Shown one piece after another: positions 1-11,536 of a stretch of DNA of 64,000 nt. The translations under genes and the position numbers were made by a program. Numbering within the stretch: the first letter of the stretch is position 1; each line of letters opens with the position of its first letter. Below the pieces are notes generated by a model. That model had not been told where the DNA came from. It was given only the letters and a program-made list of their open reading frames with translations, and did no database searches. Location of the stretch: assembly GCF_039555335.1 (NCBI RefSeq), contig NC_092642.1, forward strand, positions 11,606,243 through 11,670,242, given 5' to 3'. This DNA comes from Amphiura filiformis. Taxonomy: Eukaryota > Echinodermata > Ophiuroidea > Amphilepidida > Amphiuridae.

Positions 1-745
1 TTAATCAACGCTTTGAACAAACCTTTTGGTAAAGTTGTCAACTTGTTTTTGTACAGGAAGAGTGTAATCAACCCACTTGTCTCATTGAACAAATCCCCAT
101 CTAATGACATTATTTGATTTCCATCAAGGGACAACTGATTAAGGTTAATCAACCCTTTGAACAAACCTTTTGGTAAAATTGTCAACTTGTTTCTATTCAG
201 ATTGAGATCGCGCAACCTACTTGTCTCATTGAACAAATCTCCATCTAATGAAATAATTTGATTTCCACTAAGGGACAATTGATTAAGGTTAATCAACCCT
301 TTGAACAAACCTTTTGGTAAAATTGTCAACTTGGTTTCAGTCAGATAGAGTATACTCAGCCTACTTGTCTCATTGAACAATTCCCCATCTAATGAAATAA
401 TTTGATTTCCACTAAGGAACAACTGATTAAGGTTAATTAACCCCTTCAACAAACCTTTTGGTAAAATTGTCAACTTGTTTTCAGTCAGATCGAGTATACT
501 CAGCCCACTTGTCTCATTGAACAAATCTCCATCTAATGAAATAATTTGATTTCCACTAAGGAACAACTGATTAAGGTTAATCAACCCTTTCAACAAACCT
601 TTTGGTAAAATTGTCAACAAGTTTTCAAATAGGGAGAGTGCAATCAGCCCACTTGTCTCATTGAACAAATCTCCATCTAATGAAATAATTTCATTTCCAT
701 CAAGGAACAAGTAATAAAGGTTATTCAACCCTTTGAACAAACCCT
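1..745 (-). pseudogene. LRR array, third frame block, runs off window
   Basis: Below the 13-base deletion near 755 the same LRR sequence continues in a further frame, about ten repeats of the TILPKGLFKGL / SLDGDLFNETS kind, and is still open at position 1. The C-terminal cap and any membrane anchor would lie to the left of the window. DNA identity with the 725-2299 block is very high, for example 1135-1330 against 590-760. Confidence 0.6.
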
Positions 746-2299
746 TTGGTAAAATGGATTGAGATTGAGATCGCGCAACCTACTTGTCTCATTGACCAAA
801 TCCCCATCTAATGAAATAATTTGATTTCCATCAAGGTTCAACTGAATAAGGTCAATCAACCCTTTGAACAAACCTTTTGGTAAAATTGTCAACTTGGTTT
901 CAGTCAGAAAGAGTATACTCAGCCTACTTGTCTCATTGAACAATTCCCCATCTAATGAAATAATTTGATTTCTACTAAGGTACAACTGATTAAGGTTAAC
1001 CAACCCTTTGAACAAACCTTTTGGGAAAATTGTCAACTTGGTTTCAGTCAGATAGAGTATACTCAGCCTACTTGTCTCATTGAACAAATCTCCATCTAAT
1101 GAAATAATTTGATTTCCACTAAGGAACAACTGATTAAGGTTAATCAACCCTTTCAACAAACCTTTTGGTAAAATTGTCAACAAGTTTTCAAATAGGGAGA
1201 GTGCAATCAGCCCACTTGTCTCATTGAACAAATCTCCATCTAATGAAATAATTTCATTTCCATCAAGGAACAAGTAATAAAGGTTATTCAACCCTTTGAA
1301 CAAACCCTTTGGTAAAATGGTCAACTTGTTTTCATCCAGATCAAGTACACTCAGCCCACTTGTCTCATTGAACAAATCTCCATCTAATGAAATAATTTGA
1401 TTTCCACTAAGGGACAACTGATTAAGGTTAATCAACCCTTTCAACAAACCCTTTGGTAAAATTGTCAACTTGTTTCTATTCAGATTGAGATCGCGCAACC
1501 TACTTGTCTCATTGAACAAATCTCCATCTAATGAAATAATTTGATTTCCATGAAGGTACAACTGATTAAGGTTAATCAACCCTTTGAACAAACCTTTTGG
1601 GAAAATTGTCAACTTGGTTTCAGTCAGATAGAGTATACTCAGCCTACTTGTCTCATTGAACAAATCTCCATCTAATAAACTAATTTGATTTCCACTAAGG
1701 AACAACTGAATAAGGTCAATCAACTCTTGGAACAAACCCTTTGGTAAAACTGTCAACTTGTTTTCATCCAGGGAGAGTGTAATCAACCCACTTGTCTCAT
1801 TGAACAAATCTCCATCTAATGAAATAATTTCATTTCCATCAAGGAACAACTGATTAAGGTCAATCAACCCTTTGAACAAACCTTTTGGTAAAATGGTCAA
1901 CTTGTTTTCAAACAGGGAGAGTGTAATCAACCCACTTGTCTCATTGAACAAATCTCCATCTAATGAAATAATTTGATTTCCACTAAGGGACAACTGATTA
2001 AGGTTAATCAACCCTTTCAACAAACCCTTTGGTAAAATTGTCAACTTGTTTTCAAACAGATCGAGTACACTCAGCCCACTTGTCTCATTGAACAAATCTC
2101 CATCTAATGAAATAATTTGATTTCCGTCAAGGTACAAGTAATATAGGCTAAACAACCCTTTGAACAAACCTTTTGGTAAAATTGTCAACTGGTTTTCATC
2201 CAGATCGAGTGTAGTTAGCTTGCTTGTCTTATTGAACAAATCTACATCTAATGATATAATTTGATTTTCATAGAGATGCAACTCTTCCAGGTTGATCAA
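725..2299 (-). pseudogene. LRR array, frame-shifted continuation
   Basis: Continuation of the LRR protein in a different frame, about 22 further 24-residue LRRs in 524 codons. It is joined to the upstream block through the 7-base deletion near 2310. Alternating repeat types (SLDGDLFNETSGL and TILPKGLFKGLINL) give a two-LRR, 144-base higher-order unit. It has no signal peptide or start of its own, so it is not a separate gene. The frame closes just after SRLRDLNLNPFYQRV, where about 13 bases are missing near 755 relative to sister units. This may be a decayed paralogue, a copy-number variant with fresh indels, or assembly error in a hard repeat. Confidence 0.65.
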
Positions 2300-2733
2300 T
2301 CCTTTAAAAATGGTAAAATGGTCAACTTGTTTTCAAACAGGGAGAGTGTAATCAACCCACTTGTCTCATTGAACAAATCTCCATCTAATGAAATAATTTG
2401 ATTTCCACTAAGGGACAACTGATTAAGGTTAATCAACCCTTTCAACAAACCCTTTGGTAAAATTGTCAACTTGTTTCTATTCAGATTGAGATCGCGCAAC
2501 CTACTTGTCTCATTGAACAAATCTCCATCTAACGAACTAATTTGATTTCCGTCAAGGTACAAGTAATATAGGCTAAACAACCCTTTGAACAAACCTTTTG
2601 GTAAAATTGTCAACTGGTTTTCATCCAGATCGAGTGTAGTTAGCTTGCTTGTCTTATTGAACAAATCTACATCTAATGATATAATTTGATTTTCATAGAG
2701 ATGCAACTCTTCCAGGTTGATCAATCCTTTAAA
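2119..2733. repeat. 425-bp offset duplication inside the LRR array
   Basis: A block of about 190 bases at 2119-2308 recurs essentially unchanged at 2544-2733 (peptide core SLYYLYLDGNQ ... INLEELHLYENQ). The offset of 425 equals three 144-base units minus the 7-base deletion near 2310, so the duplication and the frame break belong to the same local history. Confidence 0.75.
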
Positions 2734-3771
2734 CAACCCTTTCGGTAAAAGTGTTAAATTGTTTGCATGTAGTGTGAGCACAGTCAGCTTCTTAGTGTCA
2801 TTGAACAAATCCCCATCCAATGAGATTATTTGATTTTCATAGAGATGCAAGTCTTCAAGGTTAATCAATCCTTTAAACAACCCTTTCGGTAAAAGTGTTA
2901 AATTGTTTGCATGTAGTGTGAGCACAGTCAGTTTCTTAGTGTCATTGAACAAATCCCCATCCAATGAGATTATTTGATTTCCATGGAGGTACAACTCATT
3001 AAGGTTCGTCAACCCTTTTTGGTCGATAAAGGCATTACTAGTCACTTGCACTATATTTTGTTTTGACAGGTTTAATATCATGATATCATTAGGATAAATA
3101 ATCAGAGCTGTGTGGCTGGACTGAGAGTCGTGACACGTAAAGTCTACGTATCTATTCCCAAGAAAAGTATCACAGTTAGTTGGAAACTCAAACAAACAAA
3201 TAAAATTAAAGAAAGAGGAACATGTAATAGTATGATTAAATTCTTTTGTGTGACATTTGTTAGTATCATATACACCGGAAACAGCCTGATTTTGTTCACC
3301 ATCTCCTTCTGAGCACAAATGCAGGGACTGGTTTATTGGTATATTACTAATAAGGACATTGCCAGTACCTTGCAGATGTAGTAGGAGATTTGGGTGTGCA
3401 AATACAATGTAACATGATTCATTTCCTGCAACAACAACATATCTATTCTGACAATTTAACAGATCTCCATCCTTGTCCACGTATATAAACGTATCAGTGG
3501 GCATACCTTGAGGAATACGTATCAAAGCACCTGTTCCGTCTGATGCTGATATTTGCAAACTGCACGAGTTGAATGGATCTCCACTGAAAGTGAACGTGAC
3601 TTCATCGATTATTTGTTTTTTATCGTTGGTGAGAGAACATATCAAGCTGTCAGGAGTATTCCAGAGAGGAACTACTTGCAACCTCGCAATAACGTGAAAC
3701 ACCAGATTTAAGAAAATAAGGGAAAACATGATACAAATAGTTTTGATTCGGAATATGCTAAAATTCGACAT
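2296..3771 (-). CDS. Secreted/membrane LRR protein, N-terminal part
   Basis: Open frame of 491 codons read leftwards. Residues 1-29 form a signal peptide with a hydrophobic core (IMFSLIFLNLVFHVIA). Residues 45-150 hold cysteines at 45, 70, 107 and 120 in a CUB-like spacing, and more cysteines follow at 153, 173, 184, 192, 200 and 213, the last ones resembling an LRR N-terminal cap. From about residue 230 onward there are about ten 24-residue LRRs of the typical type (LxxLxLxxNxLxxLPKGLFKGL). Several NxS/T sites suggest glycosylation outside the cell. The family commonly serves in recognition or adhesion; no ligand can be inferred. The frame ends after LTILPFLKD at a TGA created by a 7-base deletion near 2310, beyond which LRR coding resumes in another frame. 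Start chosen because the signal peptide follows directly. No transmembrane or TIR segment is visible, as the 3' part is broken or lies outside the window. Confidence 0.75.
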   Translation of the reverse strand: MSNFSIFRIKTICIMFSLIFLNLVFHVIARLQVVPLWNTPDSLICSLTNDKKQIIDEVTFTFSGDPFNSCSLQISASDGTGALIRIPQGMPTDTFIYVDKDGDLLNCQNRYVVVAGNESCYIVFAHPNLLLHLQGTGNVLISNIPINQSLHLCSEGDGEQNQAVSGVYDTNKCHTKEFNHTITCSSFFNFICLFEFPTNCDTFLGNRYVDFTCHDSQSSHTALIIYPNDIMILNLSKQNIVQVTSNAFIDQKGLTNLNELYLHGNQIISLDGDLFNDTKKLTVLTLHANNLTLLPKGLFKGLINLEDLHLYENQIISLDGDLFNDTKKLTVLTLHANNLTLLPKGLFKGLINLEELHLYENQIISLDVDLFNKTSKLTTLDLDENQLTILPKGLFKGLFSLYYLYLDGNQISSLDGDLFNETSRLRDLNLNRNKLTILPKGLLKGLINLNQLSLSGNQIISLDGDLFNETSGLITLSLFENKLTILPFLKD

Positions 3772-4870
3772 TTTGAAGGTATCTTGAAATTAAGAATCTT
3801 CGTGTGCTCTATAACTACAAAACTATTAATCTAGTTTACGAATACCCCTCATAACGCCTGTCGAACAACTCTTGGTAACTTGGTGCACAAAAATCAGGCT
3901 GTACCAAAAGAACTGCATACCAAATGCTCTTAACTAGTTTTATTGTTTGTAGCATACTTTGTTTTCATTCACTAAGAATAAACAATTACACAATAACATA
4001 TTTGTCTTTTTTGTCAATAATAGTATTTTTGGTATTGGTACAGTGCAGATGAAATGAAGCTCTTTCTGATATTCAGATACACTATGGACCACAATAGCCT
4101 GATCCCAATGGCCAATAACCTCAATTACACAACCATAGTGCAAATTTTGACCTCAAGTTGCAGATAATGAGTTTTTGTACCCAAATCTTCAAAGGTCATT
4201 CAATGAATGTACAAATGTATTAGGGTATAAGAACTGTGCCCCTGATAGATTAGCATGTTGTGGTTCCTAGTGATAGATTTGACAACGATTACCTCCCCCG
4301 CTCACGACGAATGACTGCTTCAATGCGTTTTACATCCAAAGATATGGAAGATTGGGATTGGACAATTCAGTAGTTTCTGATTCAGATGGATGACTGAGCT
4401 GATGTTCAATCTTTAGATTCTTTCTTACCTGGCGACGATTCTTTCTGAACTTTCTGAGAGAAATGATATACTTGCTTTTATAATTTGATCGACTTCCAGT
4501 GACGGGCAATTGTAGTTTGGACAATAAAGTACATCTTCCAACTGTTTAAGGATCCCGTTATAATCGTGTACACAGATCTGTTTTAACAACAAAGATAAAA
4601 TGGTTAAAAATAAACGGTGGTTCAATATTGACTATTCCTGAAATGATTGGCACCAGCATAACCAACAAAACAAAACTTTAAAGTAGTGCGAGTTCCCAAG
4701 AAAAATCAACATTAGCCACGGAAAATGGTATAGGAAGGTGAAAGTGAAGCTTTACCTCTTTTCTTTAGGGGCAATGAAATTTTTACTTTTTAATACAATT
4801 CGTTTACTGCAATTGTCCAATTAACCTGCAAGACATTTGTTTCAAATTTAATAGAGTTCGCTTTAATATT
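3772..4870. other. Upstream of LRR gene; no gene seen
   Basis: AT-rich DNA upstream of the LRR start codon. Only short, low-quality open frames occur. The promoter should lie here, but I cannot place a TATA box or initiator with confidence. Confidence 0.4.
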
Positions 4871-4877
4871 TTGTCGG

Positions 4878-4940
4878 CTTGTTGTTGCTGTTGTACATAT
4901 TGTTTTTGTTTCTTTGTTGTTGTTGTTGTTGTTGTTTTTG
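4878..4940. repeat. (TTG)n microsatellite
   Basis: Imperfect TTG/TGT trinucleotide run, purest at 4914-4936. The Cys- or Gln/Thr-rich frames it opens on both strands are artefacts. Confidence 0.85.
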
Positions 4941-5128
4941 TATTTATTTCACTAGCAATTTTGATAAACCCAAAAGTTAGGAGCGGGTGCAAAAGACTGC
5001 CGGTCAACAATTTCGCAAACTCTGTCGGGGCAAAAGGCGTTAGTACGGTAGAGAAAGCAATATTTTGAAGGTCTAGATGGTTTTGCCAATTTGTCTGGAT
5101 GGTTTATTTCTTTCCTGATTATTTGCTC

Positions 5129-5267
5129 TTTGAGTAGTACATAATAAATTTGAGTAGTACATAATAAAATTCCGGTCAAGTTTGGTCAATTTTTGTCCAT
5201 TATTATGTACGCTATGAGTTTGAAAATATTGGACGAGACGTCAGGTTCAATATTTTAAACTCATAGC
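5129..5267. repeat. 20-bp direct repeat followed by a hairpin
   Basis: TTTGAGTAGTACATAATAAA occurs twice in tandem (5129 and 5149). It is followed by an imperfect inverted repeat, 5211-5233 against 5244-5267 (core GCTATGAGTTT). It may be the edge of a small degenerate element. Confidence 0.5.
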
Positions 5268-5270
5268 TCG

Positions 5271-6746
5271 ACCAATAAATAGAGGCTCAATCGATCCAAT
5301 TTTATATCAAACCCATGCCAAACAAGATATTCCTGAAAAAAATTGGTGTCAGTTCCAATTTACAATGTAATTATTATTTGAATGTAATGTTAAAGATGGA
5401 ATTGCATGAGAAGTTTTGCACTGCAGCCCGGGACTGCAGCACTGACAGGAACATTTAGTGGTGGTTCATTTATCATTAAATAATTATACACTTAGGCCTA
5501 CATACGTGTTTTGGCACAGCGTCAGCCTTCTATTCTTCAAATTTGTTTACAAGTGTCGTGATGATGACTTGCTAGCCACTTGCTGAACGCGGCGGTATAA
5601 GTGACCGGGCGCCTTATTGTTAATTTTGTACCTTCAAACATACAAACCATCTCAAAAGTTAGGTCTTTAAAGTAGGAAACTTTCTTTAGCGAAGGCACCA
5701 TGTCAACAATGCTTAGAAAAGTTGCTTTTTGCCTTGTAAAAGCAGGGCCGTGACACTCGTATTGAAACCCTGTAAAAAGTGAAGTCACTTTACGGCAGTT
5801 TAATTGAAACATCGGCAGTTTGAGTTAGGCTTTTTCAGTACTCATAGTAACGCCCAGGAACCTTAGCCTAAAATTTACGCACGTTGGCACAACATCGTTG
5901 TGCGTACTTCTGACCAGTGGAACAGACTTATCCCGTATTTAATTGACAAGTTCGTATTTGATTGACAGTTGCTGCTAGCTGGGCATTTTCAGTACACCAA
6001 ATGACCGAATACCTAACCCTTCGGTAAAATGGTAGGTCAAAATATTCTAGGTATGCTGCTAACTATCAATATAATTATTACAGAAGGCAAATTATACATA
6101 CGCTCATATATCAAACCTAGACACGCGGCAGCTATTGGTTGTTGTTTTCAAGACCATTATGCACACGCTTTCTTTGCAGACTACGCTCATCACGAGTTAT
6201 GTTGCTTATTATAACTTATGTGTTTGATATATCACATGACAAGTTAGCTAGCCGAACTCTAATAGGCCTAATGGATTTAGGAGCGTAAATTGGTGTTTAC
6301 GTGGTTCTGATTAGAACGAAGCCAAATTTAATGCAAATTCATTCCTAGCGGCAAAATAAATAAAACACAACAGAATTTCTTAATAAATTTTGGTACCTTA
6401 AGTATGTGCTTTTGAAGGGGACTTTTAAAATTTCATCTCATAATAATTGCCCGTTGTACTTGTTCTAGAAACTTGTTCTAGTAAATTATCTTTATGGTAT
6501 TTAAAACTCAATGTGTGTTTTCCATTGTGAACTTTCTGTAGGTGTTATTTGTTTTCTTAATCCTCTTAATGAATTTTTGAAACCTGTATTTTCCAAGATT
6601 TCACTTATTCCACAGTATGGTAGGAAAAGCAAAGAATCTTAGCTCAATGAGTACTACCTATTGATTGATTACAAGAAGACTATTATGATTAATTGAGCCA
6701 ATCAGCAGCTTGGTAAGAATGGAGGTAGGATTGAAAAGCATTGAGC
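5271..6746. other. No recognisable feature
   Basis: Unique-looking AT-rich sequence with short chance frames only. I see no gene, RNA or clear repeat. Confidence 0.4.
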
Positions 6747-6927
6747 TTAAGGGGGTACTGCACACATATATTGGTTTGATTGGTACTTTTTCACCCATTG
6801 TCTTAAAGTTGACTGGTTGTTAAGGACGCTTATTTTTGAGCGATCCACATAGTCTCCTTCACAAGCGGTTTCTAACCACATACAGTATTAGACTCGCTAC
6901 CAGTGCTATATACGACTTGCCTATGTA

Positions 6928-7895
6928 GGGGAGACCGGGGCAAGTCCGCCCACCCCATGTTTCTGATCTCGTGACTGCTGGAAAAGTACAATGATGATGT
7001 AATAAGCTGGCACACGTCATAGCTAAGTACCCAAGAAAACAAGACAGTCCGACACATTTCGCCAGAGTAATTATCGTCCAAAAACGTTTTTGAGTCAAGG
7101 AAGTTTACATTTTAAAAATTAGTAATATTGTAATAATCTCAAGACCTTGCAGAGACGGTTTGGTTCTTATATTCATTTGGAAGGTGAACGTTTTGCCCAA
7201 CATATTATGCAATTAAAAGATCGATATATTGTGTTTAGTAGGCATAACACAAGGTAAAAAAAAAAAGTACCGTTGGGACAAGTCCCCCTGTATGTGAAGG
7301 GATAAGTCCGCCCTGTGTTTTCCCCAGGCGGACTCCCGGGGCGGATTCGCCCCATCGGCGTATTATGCAAAATATTGATAATTATACCTTTCAGAAGGGT
7401 AAAATTACATGCAAGCATATTTTTTAAAATTAAGTGGTATCAGTATTACTCATACCACCGTTTATGCTCTAAAACCATTAATGTCAAAGTTGTAAATAAA
7501 GGTTTTGCTCATTTACGTCCCCTATATTTATTAGCTTACATTATACACCTCCATTAAATTTAGTAGACTCTTTGGAAGAGAGTGAGTGCCTAATATGCCC
7601 TTTACTAAATCTGCATAAAATTTATAATTGTTTTGTAATATTAAAACCTTTTCTTTTTATCAGGGCGGACTTAACCCACCATAGGGGCGGACTTGCCCCA
7701 GCACGGGGCAAGTCCGCCCTGTCATCGTGATTTTTATTTTCCCTTCTCCTGCCTTTACTGAAAGCTCAATGTTCTTACAAATGTGGTAGTATTTAGCTAT
7801 AGTATACAGCTTAAAAAATGTAAAAACTATAGCCTTCTAACCTGAGAATTGCCCTGAGATTGAAGAAAATATGGCGGACACGCCCCGGTCTCCCC
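6928..7895. mobile_element. 968-bp TA-flanked MITE-like element
   Basis: The left end GGGGAGACCGGGGC (6928) is repeated inverted at the right end (to 7895), and the match continues with one or two changes through GTCCGCC. Both ends abut a TA dinucleotide (6926-6927 and 7896-7897), the Tc1/mariner-type target duplication. Inside, the GGGGCAAGTCCGCCC motif recurs in both orientations near 7277, 7305, 7665, 7685 and 7700, giving GC-rich hairpins in AT-rich surroundings. There is no transposase frame. Confidence 0.7.
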
Positions 7896-8452
7896 TATAT
7901 TTAGGACTGGCACACGTCAATTTGTTACCAATAGGAAATACACAGGTCGAACATTTGAAAATAATTCTTTAAGATTTGGTCAAAAAATCGGTACCCACCT
8001 CATTGTGCTACATAATCAAAAATTAGGGATTGAATGCTTTTAATGGCCAAAAAGGCCAAAATACGGTCCAACTTTCGACCGAATTTGCCCAATCAAATCG
8101 GGAATAAAAATATCCGACCTTTGCGATCAAAAACAACAAATTACAACTTTGGACGTACTATGGGCAAAAAACACTATTGCCAAATAATGTAGAATAGAAC
8201 ATTTGACGTCAACTTGACAAACTATTAAAGAAAATGTGCTCCATAAACATTAGGTAAGTGAGCAAATCAATTCCCATTCAAATGGTATGGGTGTAAAACT
8301 GTACAGGGACACTAGACTACCTCAAAAGTTCAAAGTTTATCGGTTCGATCACGTAGCACTTTTCGGCACCATAATGTACATTGATGTCATTGATATTAAT
8401 GAGGTGACGTCATGCGTTGTATTTCTTTGGAATGAGGGGAGGGTTAGGAATA

Positions 8453-9000
8453 TACGGGGGGGGGGGGTCAGAAAATTTTGATACCAAAAATAGAGGGTCA
8501 TAATTTTGTTACACCAAAAATATGGGCGTACAAAATTATTAGAGCTGGTGACTCAAATTTTTCGCTACGCGTGCATTCTTTTATCTTAATCAAAATGTGT
8601 GCACAATCTTTAGTTTAATATAATATAGGCCTATTCTTTACATTTATGATAAAAATTGTTGGGTGCTCCGCGCACTTTCGTTACACTTACAAGTTTTTGT
8701 GCGCTCCGTGCCTTAGTTCCAACAATGAATAATTTATCTGGAGTCTGTGTGTGCGAAAAGGAGGGGGGGGGAATTTCAACCTGAGATGGGGGGGGGGGGT
8801 CGTACGAAATTTAGCCCGTGATAGGTCACCGACATATTCATGACTCCCTCTTTAGAAGAAAATGAAACCCCTACAGACCATTCGACAGAAAATAGAATCG
8901 AATTAATTAGGACTACAATTCTTGGTATTCGAAATGAATAGGTGGCGCAAGGAATTATTACCGGGAACATACCGAGATTTTTTTTGGGGGGGGGGGGGTT
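8453..9000. repeat. Recurrent poly-G tracts
   Basis: G runs of 8-13 bases at about 8456, 8763, 8788 and 8985, separated by related AT-rich phrases such as GGTCAnAAAATTTnnTA. They look like scattered units of a decayed minisatellite. Confidence 0.6.
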
Positions 9001-9219
9001 AAAAGAAGAATATCAAACAATGTACACAAACAAGGTACACAAAAATAGATATCATATTAGGGCGGTCAGCCTGCATCCCATAAGGCCAGGGGAAAGACTT
9101 TGCCGGGGGTGGAGGAGATGCTTCTCCACTGAATCACTCAATCAATCAATCATCTAATTAACCAAGTTCATTTATTAAGGGGCTGTGCAATAATTATGTG
9201 TAACCCCAGGGTGGTGAAT

Positions 9220-9615
9220 TCTCATAGTGGTCTGTCAAAATCGCTTGCTCCCCTTCTTTTGATGTGCCAAAAACCTTTGCCCCCCCCCTATATGCCAAAC
9301 AATATTTGCGCCCCCCCCCTTGGGAACCCGAATTAAAAACCTTAAATTGTATTACCATATATTAGCAAGCGCAGCGAGCAGTAAATGTTGCATATTTTAA
9401 CGTGTTCCTATTGTTTTCCTACACATTTTAGAGCGTAATATAGAAACGTTGGCCAAAATATCTGTGCCAAAAATCGTGCTTGCACCCCCTTTCAATCTGC
9501 CAAAAATCACTCGACCGCCCGCCCCCTCCGAGCTGGCAAAAATGCTTGCTCCCCCCACCCTTTTGGCCTGCTAAAAATTTTGCCGCACCCCCCCCCCCGC
9601 CGCTATAATTCACCA
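9220..9615. repeat. Degenerate C-tract minisatellite
   Basis: Repeated phrase GCCAAAAATnnTTGC followed by a C run, unit about 30-45 bases, at 9263, 9292, 9465, 9500, 9535 and 9570. It is the same repeat theme as the G tracts just to the left, in the opposite orientation. Gly/Pro-rich frames here are artefacts. Confidence 0.65.
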
Positions 9616-10555
9616 CCCCGGGGTAGGTCCTACACATTATTTTTGCACCACCCTTTTATCATCGTCATAATCCGTGTAGAAAATAATGACCTTGTAGAAA
9701 ATATCCCTGTAGACCTCCTCGTGGAAGTGTATCTGGTTGTATTCGTCAAAACAGGCGAAATCAGTACTGGTACTGCAGGGTTTAGGAAATACATAGAAGT
9801 ACGAGATGGTAAATACGTCTTCTAATTATGTATTCATATATATTTTGAACGGTATGAATTGGATTGCCGCTTCCGGCATTTATGTCGAATACACACGTGA
9901 AAATAGACATGCATTTCCGTAAAAATTTGATTTTTTGTCACTGCCAGCGAAGATCTAGACATGGACAATAGGACTCCACTAAAAATATACTATCACCATA
10001 TAAATTTTAGAGTTTCGGGGTCCAAAACACAAGCTGAAACGAGATAAATAATATTCAGTGTTCGTATTTTTCTCAGAAGACCAGCAAGTGCACTGCCTAA
10101 AATTCACGTAATACTGAAAACCAAGCATTGTCTTATATTACTGTATCAAACCTGAAACTGATGTGCTAGCTTGCGAACACAAAAATTTGGGGGAAAAATA
10201 AGATAATTTTCCTTGAGTGCTTAAAAGTGATGCCTATTTTGAAGAAGCACGTGTTTTCAAATGTGTGCATAATTAATGCATTTCCAAAAAAAAATCCATT
10301 TTGGTATTTTTAGGGTCTGACATTAGTACTAAATATATATGTATGAGTGGATTCACGGTAGCAATTTTGAAATTGTAAATATACTCCTATTTGGGAAGGT
10401 TGCCTGATGTACCACTTTTTACTTTTAAAAGCATGTAAGCTACATTAATACCGATGCCACCAATAAAACAAGAAGATTTGCCCCTTCATTTTGCATACCA
10501 CTTTGTCCAATTTTGAAAAAAAAAAAAAAATGCAATGGGTTCAGTACCCCCTTAA

Positions 10556-11340
10556 ATATCTATATTTGTATTTTAATTAGTCACCTAGATGGCTATATCG
10601 TGTAATTAACCAATCAGATCGCTGTAAGAAAGGCAGTTGTTATCAGTGGATTAATTTGTACGCTTATGCAAAGTAATCATATGAGCTGGGTTTTTTTAAG
10701 AAAGCAGTATTATACGATGATTTAATGCCACAACAGAAGAGTATAAATTTAGCTTCCACATCGATATATTCTTGTCTGCTTTTCCTCCTTTAAAAATATT
10801 TATTCCTTAAAGATGTACAATCGTCTAAGGAATCTCATGCCATAAGTCTGTCATTGTGGAATCGATATCTTTCCCATGGTTACGGCTTCTACCGTGTCTA
10901 CCTTATACTATAGCTTATACTCACATGACTAAACGTTTTGTTTTCTTGTCTTCAAATTTATTATAGTGCCTAGAATAAGTAATATCACACAAAGTATGGT
11001 AAATTGTGATGTTAAGACACACTCTACACATACAGAAAATTTCACATAAGTTATGTACAATTTTACATGATTTCGATGTAGGTGTAGAACCTCATAAAAA
11101 TTGTGTAAAATTTTACCTATTCAATGTTTTGTAAAAAAACATAGTTATTGGGTAAAACATTTTTTGCTACTAAATAAAAATTGCAAATAATTGCCAGTGT
11201 TATATATTTTATATAAAAGGAAGGTTTTTTAAAACTCTACGGTGACCCGCAGGTCAAATGGCTAGAATTTACATTAAACACACCTGAACAGACAAAGTGC
11301 AATTTGCAGGCAGTAACTTATAACTTAGAAACAAATAATT
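10556..11340. other. No recognisable feature
   Basis: AT-rich intergenic sequence between the TTAA element and a SINE. I see nothing codable. Confidence 0.4.
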
Positions 11341-11341
11341 A

Positions 11342-11485
11342 TACAAACATCCAACCGCACTCCATCCCCCCGTAGGCAATGAGGATAAAGTGCTTTGCAC
11401 AAGGACACAACATGTTGACACAAGCGGGGTTCGAACTCGCAACCTATGGATTACGAGTCCGGCGCTCGCCTAGTAACTAATGGAT
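11342..11485 (-). mobile_element. tRNA-derived SINE fragment
   Basis: Read on the minus strand: a tRNA-like anticodon stretch GACTCGTAATCC, a B box GAGTTCGAACCCC, then GTCCTTGTGCAAAGCACTTT. The last resembles the conserved CCTTGGGCAAGGCACTT segment found in many metazoan SINEs. The 5' A box is weak. Flank boundaries are approximate. Confidence 0.55.
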
Positions 11486-11536
11486 ATAATACACTTGTTT
11501 GTTAAGGTTTTTAGCATGCCAGTAAGTTACATTTAT

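Larger units (their letters stand above)
1..3000. repeat. 72/144-bp coding tandem repeat of LRR units
   Basis: Each 72-base unit encodes one LRR, and alternating units make a 144-base higher-order period that can be followed from the left edge to about 3000. Many units are nearly identical at the DNA level, including third codon positions, which points to recent expansion or gene conversion rather than old divergence under protein selection alone. The most degenerate units lie at 2750-3000, next to the N-terminal domain. Confidence 0.85.
6751..10551. mobile_element. TTAA-flanked DNA element, non-autonomous
   Basis: TTAA followed by GGGGGTACTG at 6747-6760 is mirrored by CAGTACCCCC followed by TTAA at 10542-10555. 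This gives a 3.8-kb unit with 10-bp terminal inverted repeats and TTAA target duplications, as in Kolobok and piggyBac superfamilies. No transposase frame is present, so it would be non-autonomous. It contains a nested TA-flanked element (6928-7895) and G/C-homopolymer repeats (8453-9615). The rest, including 7900-8450 and 9620-10540, shows nothing codable. The TIRs are short, so the pairing of these two ends is probable, not proven. Confidence 0.55.

Noticed and set aside
2290..2330. LRR frame change explained as an intron
   Set aside because: Comparison with sister units shows a 7-base deletion with no GT...AG pair; the break near 755 is likewise a deletion of about 13 bases.
3112..3312. 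Plus-strand 66-codon frame
   Set aside because: Antisense shadow of the LRR N-terminal domain.
1..3771. Variable lymphocyte receptor-type LRR gene
   Set aside because: The LRR consensus is similar, but there is no sign of cassette assembly, GPI-anchor region or germline fragment arrangement.
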